A stretch of DNA of 64,000 nucleotides from Pseudobutyrivibrio ruminis AD2017 (GTDB taxonomy: Bacteria > Bacillota > Clostridia > Lachnospirales > Lachnospiraceae). Below, piece after piece: positions 51,816 through 60,922 of the stretch. Both the position numbers and the translations under genes were made by a program. Where the stretch lies: positions 1 to 64,000 of the forward strand of contig NZ_AUJQ01000010.1 of NCBI RefSeq assembly GCF_000424305.1. The letters are read 5' to 3'. Within the stretch, counting starts at the first letter, position 1. Each line of letters starts with the position of its first letter. The notes below the pieces were generated by a model. It made no database searches. It worked only from the letters and a program-made list of their open reading frames with translations, and was not told the DNA's origin.

Positions 51816-52160
51816 ATGATTATTAGTGAGAGAATTTTCATGTTAATGGAAGAAAAAGGGGTTACACAGCTTGAATTGGCTGAACGTACAGGGATTGCTC
51901 AAAGCACAATCAGTGATTGGAAAAGAAAAAAGACCAATCCTTCAGCAGACAAGATTATGTCAATCTGTGATGTTTTAGACGTTTCACCATTTGAGGTCTT
52001 GCAGGATACTATTCCTTCTAAGGGGGCAGGAGAGATAGATTTTCTTATCGCAAGCGAAGGCACCGCAGAATACGATGTGCTTAAGAAAATGGAGAAGCTT
52101 AATAAGAAAACAAAGGAGGAGCTTAAGACTTACGTTAAGAATCTTAAGAACAAAAAATAG
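51816..52160 (+). CDS. XRE-family transcriptional regulator
   Basis: A 114-residue regulator with helix-turn-helix ERIFMLMEEKGVTQLELAERTGIAQSTISDWKRKKTNPSADKIMSICDVLDVS (5-57) and a charged helical tail (TKEELKTYVKNLKNKK). ATG 51816 is chosen with GGAGGGGGTG; an ATG at 51,798 precedes that site. It lies six bases before the cation efflux gene and may control it. Confidence 0.88.
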   Translation: MIISERIFMLMEEKGVTQLELAERTGIAQSTISDWKRKKTNPSADKIMSICDVLDVSPFEVLQDTIPSKGAGEIDFLIASEGTAEYDVLKKMEKLNKKTKEELKTYVKNLKNKK

Positions 52161-52166
52161 TTTGTT

Positions 52167-53273
52167 ATGGAACGTGGTAAAAAGATAATTCAGACAAGTA
52201 TTATTGGTATCGGCGCTAACGTTTTACTGGCAGGTTTCAAAGCTTTTGTTGGAACGGTAACAGGCTCTATTGCTATCGTACTTGATGCCGTTAACAACTT
52301 AAGCGATGCCTTGTCATCCGTAATTACGATAATAGGAACAAAGATTGCTGGCAAGGAGCCAGATAAAAAGCATCCATTAGGTCATGGAAGAGTTGAATAT
52401 ATCAGTGCTGCCATGATAGCAATCATCGTTTCTTATGCAGGTATTACATCATTGGTTGAATCTGTTAAAAAGATTTTTAACCCAGTGACTCCTGAATACA
52501 ATTTAACCAGCCTTATTATTGTGGCAGTTGCAGTTATCGTAAAGATTATTCTTGGAACCTATGTCAAAAAGGTTGGAACTGAGGTTAATTCAGATTCGTT
52601 AGTTGCCTCTGGTGAGGATGCTAAACTTGATTCTATTATTTCAGCATCAACACTTCTTGCTGCTATTATCTTTTTGGTTTCGGGACTTAGTTTAGAGGCA
52701 TGGCTTGGTGCTATCATTTCCATAGTCATTATCAAATCTGGTTATGAAATGATTACTGATACAATTTCCCATATTTTGGGCGAAAGAATTGAAATGCAGC
52801 TAAGCCACGATGTAAAAAGAGTAATAGTGGGCTTTGACGAGGTACTTGGTGCTTACGATTTAAGCCTTCATAATTACGGACCAGAGCGTTATGTTGGCTC
52901 GGTTCATATAGAAGTTGATGAAGACATGAATATGTCCCAACTTGACCAACTTCAGCGAGCAATTGCTTTCAAGGTATTGGAAGAAACTGGAGTAGGTCTT
53001 GAGGGAATCGGCATTTATTGCAAAAACAAAAAGGATTCCGAAGCAGACAAGCTTAGAAAAGAATTTTCTAAGTTTGCCAAAAAGCATGAGTATGTTAAAC
53101 AAATCCATGGATTTTATTATGATAATGTAGAACAGATAGTTAGCTTTGATTTAGTTATCAGCTTTGATGCTAAAAATAGAAAGTCGCTATTTAACACAAT
53201 TGTTGATGAGTTCAAAAAAGAATATCCACAATATACATTCCATATTAACATGGATATTGATTTATCAGATTAA
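52167..53273 (+). CDS. Cation diffusion facilitator transporter
   Basis: A 368-residue CDF protein: six membrane helices (10-210), with metal-site VLDAVNNLSDALSSV (about 37-51; D, N/H, D) and KKHPLGHGRVEYISA (HxxxH), and SGEDAKLDSIIS in helix V. A cytoplasmic ferredoxin-like domain follows (GAYDLSLHNYGPERYVGSVHIEVD). It would export zinc, manganese or iron. The start has only a weak site and probably relies on coupling to the XRE gene. Confidence 0.92.
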   Translation: MERGKKIIQTSIIGIGANVLLAGFKAFVGTVTGSIAIVLDAVNNLSDALSSVITIIGTKIAGKEPDKKHPLGHGRVEYISAAMIAIIVSYAGITSLVESVKKIFNPVTPEYNLTSLIIVAVAVIVKIILGTYVKKVGTEVNSDSLVASGEDAKLDSIISASTLLAAIIFLVSGLSLEAWLGAIISIVIIKSGYEMITDTISHILGERIEMQLSHDVKRVIVGFDEVLGAYDLSLHNYGPERYVGSVHIEVDEDMNMSQLDQLQRAIAFKVLEETGVGLEGIGIYCKNKKDSEADKLRKEFSKFAKKHEYVKQIHGFYYDNVEQIVSFDLVISFDAKNRKSLFNTIVDEFKKEYPQYTFHINMDIDLSD

Positions 53274-53290
53274 AGTTTTAGGAGGTAGTA

Positions 53291-54985
53291 ATGGACTACA
53301 AAGCAAGATACAACGAATGGCTTGAAAAGCTTGAGAGCAATGACCCATTAAAGGCAGAGCTTGAGGCAATTAAAAACGACGAAAAGGATATAGAAGATAG
53401 ATTTTATCAGGACCTTTCATTTGGTACAGCAGGCTTACGTGGTAAGGTTGGTGCTGGTACTAACCGTATGAATTTCTTTACAGTTGGAAAGGCTACACAG
53501 GGTGTTGCTGATTTCATCGTTTCAAAGGGACAGGATGCCATGGATAAGGGTGTTGTAATCGCTCACGATCCAAGACATTTCTCAAAGGAATTCTCACAGC
53601 TTGCAGCAGGCATTTTTGCAGCAAATGGAATTAAGGTTTATGTGTTCCCAGATTTAAGACCAACACCTGAGCTTGCATACATGATTAGAAGACTTGGAAC
53701 AGTTTCAGGTATCAACATCACAGCCAGCCACAATCCAAAGGAATACAACGGCTACAAGGCATACTGGGATGACGGATGCCAGGTTTCATCTGAAATCGCA
53801 GATGGTATGACAGATTGCATTAACGCAGTTGATATGTGGAATGGCGTTAAGAAGGCTGATTTTGATGAGTGCGTAAAGGCTGGCAAAATCACAGTTCTTG
53901 GTGCAGAATATGACAGAGAATACTTAGATAAGATTGAGTCTCTTGCAATTCACGAAGGAGACGAGCTTGACCTTAGCATTCCTCTTGTTTACACACCACT
54001 TAACGGCTGCGGTTCTATCCCATTTAGACAGATGCTTACAGACAGAGGCTTCTCTAACTGGACAATCGTACCTGAGCAGGAGAATCCAGACCCAGATTTT
54101 AAGACTGTAGGATATCCTAATCCAGAGGACCCTAAGGCATTCAAGCTTTCTGAGGAATATGGACGCAAGTTTGGTGCAGAGCTTCTTATGGCTACTGACC
54201 CAGATTCAGACAGATTTGCTATTGAGATTCGCGATAGCGAGGGTAACTACGTACCTCTTAACGGTAACCAGACAGGCTACCTTCTTGTAAACTATGTACT
54301 TGAAGGACACAAGGATGCTGGCACACTTCCTGCTAAGGGTGCAATGGTTAAGTCTATCGTTACATCTACACTTTCTACAATCATGGCAAAGGCTTATGGT
54401 GTGGAAATGTTTGAAACTCTTACAGGATTTAAGAACATTTGTGGAAAAATCCCATATCTTCACGAGAATGGTTACACATATCTCTTCGGATATGAGGAGT
54501 CAGTTGGATATGCTATCTGCGAAGACATCCGTGACAAGGATGGTATTTCAGCAGGTATGATGGTTGCTGAGGCAGCTGCATATTATCGCAAGCAGGGAAA
54601 GACACTTTGGGATGTTCTTCAGGAAATCTACGCTAAGTACGGTTTCTTCGCAGAGGACGAGCCAAACATCATTTTAGAGGGAATTCCTGGGGCACAGCGT
54701 ATTCAGCGTATGATGAAGTGGTTCAGAGAGAACCTTCCAACAGAGGTTGCTGGCGCAAAGGTTGAAAAGGTTATTGATTACATTAACGGATATGAAGATA
54801 TCCCAGCACAGAATGCAATCCGCCTATTCTTAGACAACGGCTCATGGTTTGCAATCAGACCTTCAGGAACAGAACCTAAGATTAAGTTCTACTTCTATTC
54901 AAACCGTGATTCACGCGAGAACGCACTTGCAACAAACAAAGCTATCAAAGAAGAGATTTTCGCATTAATCAATTCTGTAGAATAA
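53291..54985 (+). CDS. Phosphoglucomutase/phosphomannomutase
   Basis: A 564-residue phospho-sugar mutase. The phosphoserine loop is TASHNPKEYNGYK (about 142-154), the metal site MATDPDSDRFAIEIR (about 302-316), the sugar loop GYEESVGYAI (about 398-407) and the phosphate site RPSGTEPKIKFY (about 523-534). Length fits the PgcA-type alpha-phosphoglucomutase of Firmicutes. It would link glucose-1-phosphate and glucose-6-phosphate, next to the glycogen debranching gene 2 kb away. AGGAGGT precedes ATG. Confidence 0.95.
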   Translation: MDYKARYNEWLEKLESNDPLKAELEAIKNDEKDIEDRFYQDLSFGTAGLRGKVGAGTNRMNFFTVGKATQGVADFIVSKGQDAMDKGVVIAHDPRHFSKEFSQLAAGIFAANGIKVYVFPDLRPTPELAYMIRRLGTVSGINITASHNPKEYNGYKAYWDDGCQVSSEIADGMTDCINAVDMWNGVKKADFDECVKAGKITVLGAEYDREYLDKIESLAIHEGDELDLSIPLVYTPLNGCGSIPFRQMLTDRGFSNWTIVPEQENPDPDFKTVGYPNPEDPKAFKLSEEYGRKFGAELLMATDPDSDRFAIEIRDSEGNYVPLNGNQTGYLLVNYVLEGHKDAGTLPAKGAMVKSIVTSTLSTIMAKAYGVEMFETLTGFKNICGKIPYLHENGYTYLFGYEESVGYAICEDIRDKDGISAGMMVAEAAAYYRKQGKTLWDVLQEIYAKYGFFAEDEPNIILEGIPGAQRIQRMMKWFRENLPTEVAGAKVEKVIDYINGYEDIPAQNAIRLFLDNGSWFAIRPSGTEPKIKFYFYSNRDSRENALATNKAIKEEIFALINSVE

Positions 54986-54995
54986 GCAAAAAAAT

Positions 54996-55031
54996 AGCAC
55001 TTACAGGCATTTGTCTGTAAGTGCTTTTATT
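54996..55031. terminator. Bidirectional terminator between phosphoglucomutase and carboxypeptidase genes
   Basis: AGCACTTACAG pairs perfectly with CTGTAAGTGCT around an eight-base loop. T-rich sequence follows on the plus strand and an A-run precedes it, serving the converging genes. Confidence 0.88.
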
Positions 55032-55032
55032 T

Positions 55033-56166
55033 TTAGTAATTTGCGAAGCCTAAGTTAATTAGTCGATTGGTTTCTGCATAGCGCATGGATACTCTATAAC
55101 CGTCAAACATGGTTCGGTTGGTAGCTCCAAGAACAACAGATATAACTGTTTTGCCTTGTGCCTGGGCTACAGATACTAGACATTGTCCTGCACGATTTGC
55201 AGAACCTGTTTTGCCGCCGATTACAGTAGGATTATAGTAGCTGCTAGTTACGTCCATAAGAGAATCGGTGTTTGTCAGGACTCTAGGTGTTGCACAAAGG
55301 TTTGTTGCAGGAAGCACTGCGGTCCCCTTATTAAAATACTGGTTAAACAATGGATGAGCTATTGCATTAAGTGTAATGGCATATAGTGAATAAGCATTTG
55401 TATACATTTTTTCATCAGGATAACCAGATGGATTTGTGAAATTAGTGTCTACGCAACCTATTGCAGCAGCCTTGGTATTCATCATAGCAACAAAGTTTGG
55501 AACAGAGCCTGCAACAAGTTCAGCTAAAACATTGCAAGCCTGACAGTCCGAGCTAACCATCATGGCTGTAAGCAGCTGGTCTACGTTTAAAACTTCTCCC
55601 GCAGCAAGTCTTGGCTTAACGTGACTGGCATCTGATGGCAAAGATGCAAGAGCAGTGTTTGAAACCATTACTGGTGTTTCAAGGGATATCTGGCCCGATT
55701 CGATAGCTTCAATTACTAAAAGAGCAGTCATTATTTTGGTGGTGCTGGCTGGCTCCAGTTTGTCCAAAGCACCCTGAGTGTATATCAGCTTTCCATTTGA
55801 AGCGTTTGCCACCAGCGCTGCCTTTGCGTCAAAGGATGTTAGCTTGTAGGCAGTGGTGTTTGGCGATGTGGACAATGCCTGCTGAGAAATATAATAAGGC
55901 GTGCCATTTACATCTACCTGCCAAAATCCATTAGTTGTACGACCAATAACATTAACAGGTGTGTTTGATTTAATGGTAGTAACATAAGTGGCTGGGTCTG
56001 CATCCGAAAAAACCTCGGTTCCTACGCAGGATAGCAGTACCCCTGATTCTGGTGTGACAGAATAAGCAGCGGCCTTTGCAGTTGTAGATGATAATAACAG
56101 AGCTGATGTGACGGAAAATACCATCATAGAATTAACAAGAATTCGCCGAATAAATATTGATTTCAT
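55033..56166 (-). CDS. D-alanyl-D-alanine carboxypeptidase-family protein
   Basis: A 377-residue secreted low-molecular-weight PBP. After a signal peptide (to about 32) comes an SH3b-like part (residues about 45-105), then the transpeptidase fold with SxxK (PASTTKI), SxN-equivalent SDC (SSDCQA), and KTG (GGKTGSANRAG). The asparagine of the second motif is replaced by cysteine, which may lower or change activity. ATG 56166 follows GGGAGGGGG; an ATG at 56,196 lies before that site. It would trim cell-wall stem peptides. Confidence 0.87.
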   Translation of the reverse strand: MKSIFIRRILVNSMMVFSVTSALLLSSTTAKAAAYSVTPESGVLLSCVGTEVFSDADPATYVTTIKSNTPVNVIGRTTNGFWQVDVNGTPYYISQQALSTSPNTTAYKLTSFDAKAALVANASNGKLIYTQGALDKLEPASTTKIMTALLVIEAIESGQISLETPVMVSNTALASLPSDASHVKPRLAAGEVLNVDQLLTAMMVSSDCQACNVLAELVAGSVPNFVAMMNTKAAAIGCVDTNFTNPSGYPDEKMYTNAYSLYAITLNAIAHPLFNQYFNKGTAVLPATNLCATPRVLTNTDSLMDVTSSYYNPTVIGGKTGSANRAGQCLVSVAQAQGKTVISVVLGATNRTMFDGYRVSMRYAETNRLINLGFANY

Positions 56167-56253
56167 TAAGAACCCCCTCCCCCTAAATTGATTCACTTAA
56201 GATTTTATCAAATAGTAAGTCCAAAAAAAATATAAAAAAATAAAAATTAGGTA

Positions 56254-56314
56254 TTGACAAACAAAATTCAATTGCGTACAATCAAAATATAAAATAGATT
56301 GCACACAATTGAAT
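56254..56314 (+). promoter_or_regulatory. Sigma-A promoter with two inverted MarR/OhrR-like operators (GPx)
   Basis: TTGACA (56,254) and TACAAT (56,277) are 17 bp apart. A half-operator ATTCAATTGCGTACAATC (56,266-56,283) overlaps the promoter, and its inverted near copy GATTGCACACAATTGAAT lies at 56,297-56,314. Each core (ATTG-N4-CAAT) is itself a dyad. This suits a redox-responsive MarR/OhrR repressor. Confidence 0.7.
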
Positions 56315-56351
56315 TATAAATTATTAAGTAAATTATCAAGGAGGAATTGAG

Positions 56352-56894
56352 ATGGGATTTTATGATTTAACAGTAGAGAAAACAAATGGCGAGCAGCAGG
56401 CTATGAAGGATTATGAAGGCAAGGTAGTCATGGTTGTTAACACAGCTACAGGCTGCGGCTTCACACCTCAGTACAAGGATATCGAAAGCATCTACGAAGC
56501 ATATCATGACAAGGGTCTTGAGATTGTAGATGTTCCATGTAACCAGTTTGCGGGACAGACACCTGGAACAGATGAGGAGATTCACGAGTTCTGCTCACTT
56601 CACTACAATACACAGTTCCCACAGATGAAGAAGGCTGATGTAAACGGTGATACAGCTATTGAACTTTTCAAGTATCTTAAGTCACAGAAGACCTTCGAAG
56701 GCTTTGGTAAGGGACCTAAGGCTCTTGCTATGAGCGCAATGCTTAAGAAGATAGACAAAGACTATAAGAACAACTCAGAAATCAAATGGAACTTCACAAA
56801 ATTCATCGTTGACCGTCAGGGTAACGTGGTTGCCAGATTCGAGCCAACAGCCAGCATGAAGGATGTTGAGGACTGCGTTGCTTCTCTTATTTAA
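56352..56894 (+). CDS. Glutathione peroxidase-like thiol peroxidase
   Basis: A 180-residue GPx-fold enzyme. The active cysteine is in VNTATGCGFTPQY (C36), followed by LEIVDVPCNQFAGQTPGTDEEIHEFC (Q and conserved PCNQF) and KWNFTKFIVDRQG (W, N). Cysteine replaces selenocysteine, as in most bacterial forms, and C90-like cysteines make a thioredoxin-linked cycle likely. It reduces peroxides. AAGGAGG precedes ATG. The double operator upstream fits peroxide control. Confidence 0.95.
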   Translation: MGFYDLTVEKTNGEQQAMKDYEGKVVMVVNTATGCGFTPQYKDIESIYEAYHDKGLEIVDVPCNQFAGQTPGTDEEIHEFCSLHYNTQFPQMKKADVNGDTAIELFKYLKSQKTFEGFGKGPKALAMSAMLKKIDKDYKNNSEIKWNFTKFIVDRQGNVVARFEPTASMKDVEDCVASLI

Positions 56895-56929
56895 TTCATT
56901 ATATTTTACTCCTATATTTGGGATTAGGC

Positions 56930-56960
56930 TTATGGCCTAATCCCCTTTTTATTGTAAGAA
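56930..56960 (+). terminator. Terminator after GPx gene
   Basis: GGGATTAGGC pairs with GCCTAATCCC around a five-base loop and is followed by a T-run. Confidence 0.9.
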
Positions 56961-57050
56961 ATAGTGGCAAGTTTTTTCTTTATTAGTTTTTATAATTTAG
57001 ACATATTGTGTATAATAGGAAATAGTGAAGAATAAAGATGGAGAATAAAA

Positions 57051-59156
57051 ATGGGTTTTGAGATTGTTTTTGACAAGTTAAATAATTATAAAACTAGTTT
57101 AAGTAAGGAATGGGTGCTTACAAATGGAATCGGAGGATATGCTGGTTCTTCTATAATCGGAGCACATTCCAGAATGCATCATGGATATCTAATTGCAAGT
57201 CTACATCCGCCAGTGGAACGATTTCTTGTATTTTCAAAAACAAATGAAAGATTAGTGTGTGGAAGCCGTATATACGATTTAACTACTGCTCAGCACAAGG
57301 GGCCATATACAAGCGAATTTAATCAGGGCAACATGCATTTGAAAAGCTTTAAATACGATGGCAACATCACATACGTATACGAAGCAGGTGGAATGCGACT
57401 TACTAAGACAATTTCATTGGTACAGGGAAAGAATCAATGTACTATCGCATATACGTTAGAAAACAATGGTCCAGCAGCAGGTGTGGTTATAACACCTCTT
57501 ATGAATTATCGTGACCATGGTGAACATATGACAATAGATGATTTGCGCTGGGAGCTTCCAGTGGAAATCTTCAAGGAATACAGAAATGAAGATGCAGGCA
57601 ATGTAGGCTTTTACTACACACCTGTTAGCAATTCAAAGGTTAGAATATCCCTTATTGCTGCAGGATGTGAAATGGTTAAGCGTAACAATGTTTACGATGA
57701 AAACATGGAGCTGCAGTTTGAAATTGATAACGAGGCAGATGGACTTGATTGTCATCTTAAGCCTTATGATTTTGTTATGGAGGTTGCTGAAGGTGGGGTA
57801 TCTAAGGCATCCTTTGTATGTACAGTAGAGGTTAACGATTCTACTGGAAGAAAAAAGGAAAGCTGGAAGGCATTTCCAGTTGTTGAAAAGGATACAGCAT
57901 TTATCGAAGTAGAAAAGAACAAGGCCAGAATCTCTAAGCTTATTGAGAAGGCTGGCTTTGATGAGGATGATGATTTTGCTCAACTTCTTACAGTGGCAGC
58001 TGACCAGTTTATAGTTGACAGAAAATCAACCGGAAGAAAAACAATCATAGCAGGCTATCCTTGGTTTACAGACTGGGGCAGAGACACCATGATTTCATTT
58101 ACAGGGCTTTGCCTTGAAACAGGCCGATTTGATGATGCTAAATCAATCCTGTTATCCTTTGCTAAATACATCAAAAACGGTCTTGTCCCAAACATGTTCC
58201 CAGATGATGGAAAGGACCCATTATATAACACAGCAGATGCATCACTTTGGTATTTCTATGCTGTCTACAATTACCTTAAATATGTGGATACAGACGAGGC
58301 TTGGAAGTTTGTAGAGGATGAAATCTATCCTGGACTTCAGGAGATTATGGGGGCCTACAGAAAGGGCACATTGTTCTCAATAGGTATGGACGATGATGCT
58401 TTGATGCGCGCTGGCGGCGGATTAGATCAGGTTACCTGGATGGATGTGCGCATAGGAGATGAGGTTATCACACCTAGACATGGTAAGCCAGTAGAAATCA
58501 ACGTTTTGTGGTACAACGCACTTATGACCATGGAGGAGATTTCCAGAGGTATTGCAAGACGTACCCATAACAAGCCTGAAAACTATCTGGCTTATGCAGG
58601 CGGCTGCAGTCAGTTGGCTATGTGGGTTAAGGAAGCCTTCAATTCAGAGTTTTGGTACGAAGAGGGCGGATATTTATACGATGTAATTGATGATGAATCT
58701 AAGGATGCAACACTTAGACCGAACCAGATTTTTGCAGTAAGTCTTCCATTTACAATGCTTGACCCTGAAAAGGAAAAGTCAGTGGTACGTGTAGTGAAGG
58801 AAAGACTGTATGTTGGGGTAGGACTTCGTTCCTTAGATGTGGATGATGAACAGTATCACGGTATTTACCAGGGAGCATTGGAAAAACGTGACCATGCATA
58901 TCACCAGGGAACAGCATGGGGCTTCTTGCTTGGGGCATTTATCGAGGCATATCTTAAAACAGGTGGCCACACAGCTCAGGCTATCGAAGAGGCAAAGGCT
59001 ATGTTTGCTCCTGTAGAGAAGCATCTGTTTGAAGGATGTATAGGAACCATCTCTGAGATTTTCGACGGAGATGAACCACACACAGCCCGCGGCTGCTACG
59101 CCCAGGCCTGGTCCGTAGGCGAAGTACTCCGCGCGTACGCGTTATTACTAAAGTAA
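57051..59156 (+). CDS. Glycogen debranching enzyme (archaeal type, amylo-alpha-1,6-glucosidase)
   Basis: A 701-residue protein with an N-terminal GDE_N domain (WVLTNGIGGYAGSSIIGAHSRMHHGYLIAS, 20-49) and a C-terminal (alpha/alpha)6 catalytic domain: AGYPWFTDWGRDTMISFTGL (about 331-350), LYNTADASLWYFYAVY, LRPNQIFAVSLP and YHQGTAWGFLLGAFIEA. It removes alpha-1,6 branches from glycogen or maltodextrin. With the phosphoglucomutase gene it points to glycogen use. GGAGAA precedes ATG. Confidence 0.93.
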   Translation: MGFEIVFDKLNNYKTSLSKEWVLTNGIGGYAGSSIIGAHSRMHHGYLIASLHPPVERFLVFSKTNERLVCGSRIYDLTTAQHKGPYTSEFNQGNMHLKSFKYDGNITYVYEAGGMRLTKTISLVQGKNQCTIAYTLENNGPAAGVVITPLMNYRDHGEHMTIDDLRWELPVEIFKEYRNEDAGNVGFYYTPVSNSKVRISLIAAGCEMVKRNNVYDENMELQFEIDNEADGLDCHLKPYDFVMEVAEGGVSKASFVCTVEVNDSTGRKKESWKAFPVVEKDTAFIEVEKNKARISKLIEKAGFDEDDDFAQLLTVAADQFIVDRKSTGRKTIIAGYPWFTDWGRDTMISFTGLCLETGRFDDAKSILLSFAKYIKNGLVPNMFPDDGKDPLYNTADASLWYFYAVYNYLKYVDTDEAWKFVEDEIYPGLQEIMGAYRKGTLFSIGMDDDALMRAGGGLDQVTWMDVRIGDEVITPRHGKPVEINVLWYNALMTMEEISRGIARRTHNKPENYLAYAGGCSQLAMWVKEAFNSEFWYEEGGYLYDVIDDESKDATLRPNQIFAVSLPFTMLDPEKEKSVVRVVKERLYVGVGLRSLDVDDEQYHGIYQGALEKRDHAYHQGTAWGFLLGAFIEAYLKTGGHTAQAIEEAKAMFAPVEKHLFEGCIGTISEIFDGDEPHTARGCYAQAWSVGEVLRAYALLLK

Positions 59157-59182
59157 GTAATACTAAAAAAAGAAGGCAAAAG

Positions 59183-60922
59183 ATGATAAAGACTAGGTTG
59201 CTTAAAATGTTAAAGAGGGGCACTAGATATGTATTGCTAGAGGTAGTCTGGCAGTGGCTTGCTTTAGTTGCCCAAATCATTGTAGTGGGCTGTATAGCCC
59301 GCGTCTTTTCTGATGCCTACAATCAAAAAATAGAAGTCAAGCAGCTACTTATATATCTAGGAGTAGCTCTTTTTTCTATATCTTGCAGAATTGTTTTTGA
59401 CAGATTATATACAGAAGCATCATTTGAAGCCAGTGTAGATGTAAAAAGAGTAATCCGTGAGGAAATCTACGCAAAGCTACTGCGACTTGGTAGCGGATAT
59501 CGTAAATACGTATCAACAGCTCAGATAACACAGATGATGGGGGAGGGAGTAGAGCAGTTAGAGGTATATTTTGGAAAATATATCAGTCAGTTCGTATATG
59601 CGTTACTTGCTCCTATCACATTATTTCTGTTTTTATTTAGATATGACCTGAAGGCTGCAGCGGTTCTACTTGCAGCAGTACCACTTATTCCTATTGTAAT
59701 TATGGTGGTTATGAAGGTGGCAAGAAAGCTGCTTGATAAATACTTTAAGATTTATTACGGCTTAGGAGATACCTTCCTTGAAAAGCTTCATGGTATGACA
59801 ACTCTTAAGATATATGAGGCTGACGAACAGGCTTTAGAGGAAATGGACGAGGAATCTGAAAATTTCAGAAAAATCACCATGAAGGTATTATCTATGCAGC
59901 TTAACAGCACAATTGTTATGGATATTGTGGCATATGCAGGGGCAGCTGTTGGAATAGCAGTCACTATAAATGAGTTTGCGGCCCGTCAGCTTAATCTTGA
60001 AGAAGCCATAATGTTTTTACTATTATCAGCGGAATTTTTCCTTCCAATGAGATTGCTAGGTTCGTATTTTCACATTGGCATGAACGGAATGAAAGCAGCT
60101 GATAAGATGTTTGAATTTCTTGATATAAAAGAGACGGGGCAGGGCAAAGAAGTATTAAATGGCAGCTCTTACGATATCGCTATAAAAAACATGTCATTTT
60201 CCTACGATAAGAAGCCTGTATTAAATCAGATAAATATGAATATCAACACTGGAAAGCTGATTTCCATTGTTGGTGTTTCCGGTTCTGGCAAATCCACTAT
60301 TGCAGCAATCCTTAGAAGACAGCTTAAGGGCTACGAGGGTAGCATAGTTATCGGTGGCAAGGAGCTAAAAAATATAAAAGAAGATTCACTGATGTCGGCC
60401 ATTACAGCTGTATCTCTTAACAGCTACATTTTTCCAGGTACTGTTCGGGAAAACCTGTTACTTGGTAATGGAAAGGCCAGTGATAAGAGACTTAATGGTG
60501 CTCTTAAGATTATGAATCTTTTAGAAGAATTGCAGCCAATGGGAGGACTTGACCTTAAGCTACAAGAAGGGGGAAGCAATTTGTCAGGAGGCCAAAGACA
60601 GCGTTTGGCACTGGCTAGAGCGTTACTGAAAAACAGTCCCATCTATATTTTTGATGAGGCCACAAGCAATATTGATGTGGAATCAGAAGAAATCATCATG
60701 AAGGTAATCAGACAGCTTTCAAAGGATATGGGAAAGACCATCATCCTTATATCACATAGACTTGCAAATGTGGTTATGTCTGATGAAATCTACATGCTTA
60801 ATGATTGTGAGATAGTTGAACAGGGAAGCCATACTCAGCTTATGGCAAAGAAGGGCTATTATGCCAAAGTGTTTAATGCACAGCAGGCCTTGGAAAACTA
60901 TGCAGGAGGTGAATCATTATGA
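59183..60922 (+). CDS. ABC transporter permease/ATPase, CydD-like
   Basis: A 579-residue half-transporter: six membrane helices (about 15-290) with the CydD-like stretch MMGEGVEQLEVYFGKYISQF...LFRYDLKAAAVLLAAVPLIPI, then an ATPase (335-579) with Walker A VGVSGSGKSTI, ABC signature LSGGQRQRLALARALL, and Walker B IYIFDEATSNID. CydDC exports cysteine and glutathione for cytochrome bd assembly, but no cydAB is nearby; a redox-thiol or drug exporter is equally possible. It overlaps the partner gene by four bases. Confidence 0.9.
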   Translation: MIKTRLLKMLKRGTRYVLLEVVWQWLALVAQIIVVGCIARVFSDAYNQKIEVKQLLIYLGVALFSISCRIVFDRLYTEASFEASVDVKRVIREEIYAKLLRLGSGYRKYVSTAQITQMMGEGVEQLEVYFGKYISQFVYALLAPITLFLFLFRYDLKAAAVLLAAVPLIPIVIMVVMKVARKLLDKYFKIYYGLGDTFLEKLHGMTTLKIYEADEQALEEMDEESENFRKITMKVLSMQLNSTIVMDIVAYAGAAVGIAVTINEFAARQLNLEEAIMFLLLSAEFFLPMRLLGSYFHIGMNGMKAADKMFEFLDIKETGQGKEVLNGSSYDIAIKNMSFSYDKKPVLNQINMNINTGKLISIVGVSGSGKSTIAAILRRQLKGYEGSIVIGGKELKNIKEDSLMSAITAVSLNSYIFPGTVRENLLLGNGKASDKRLNGALKIMNLLEELQPMGGLDLKLQEGGSNLSGGQRQRLALARALLKNSPIYIFDEATSNIDVESEEIIMKVIRQLSKDMGKTIILISHRLANVVMSDEIYMLNDCEIVEQGSHTQLMAKKGYYAKVFNAQQALENYAGGESL

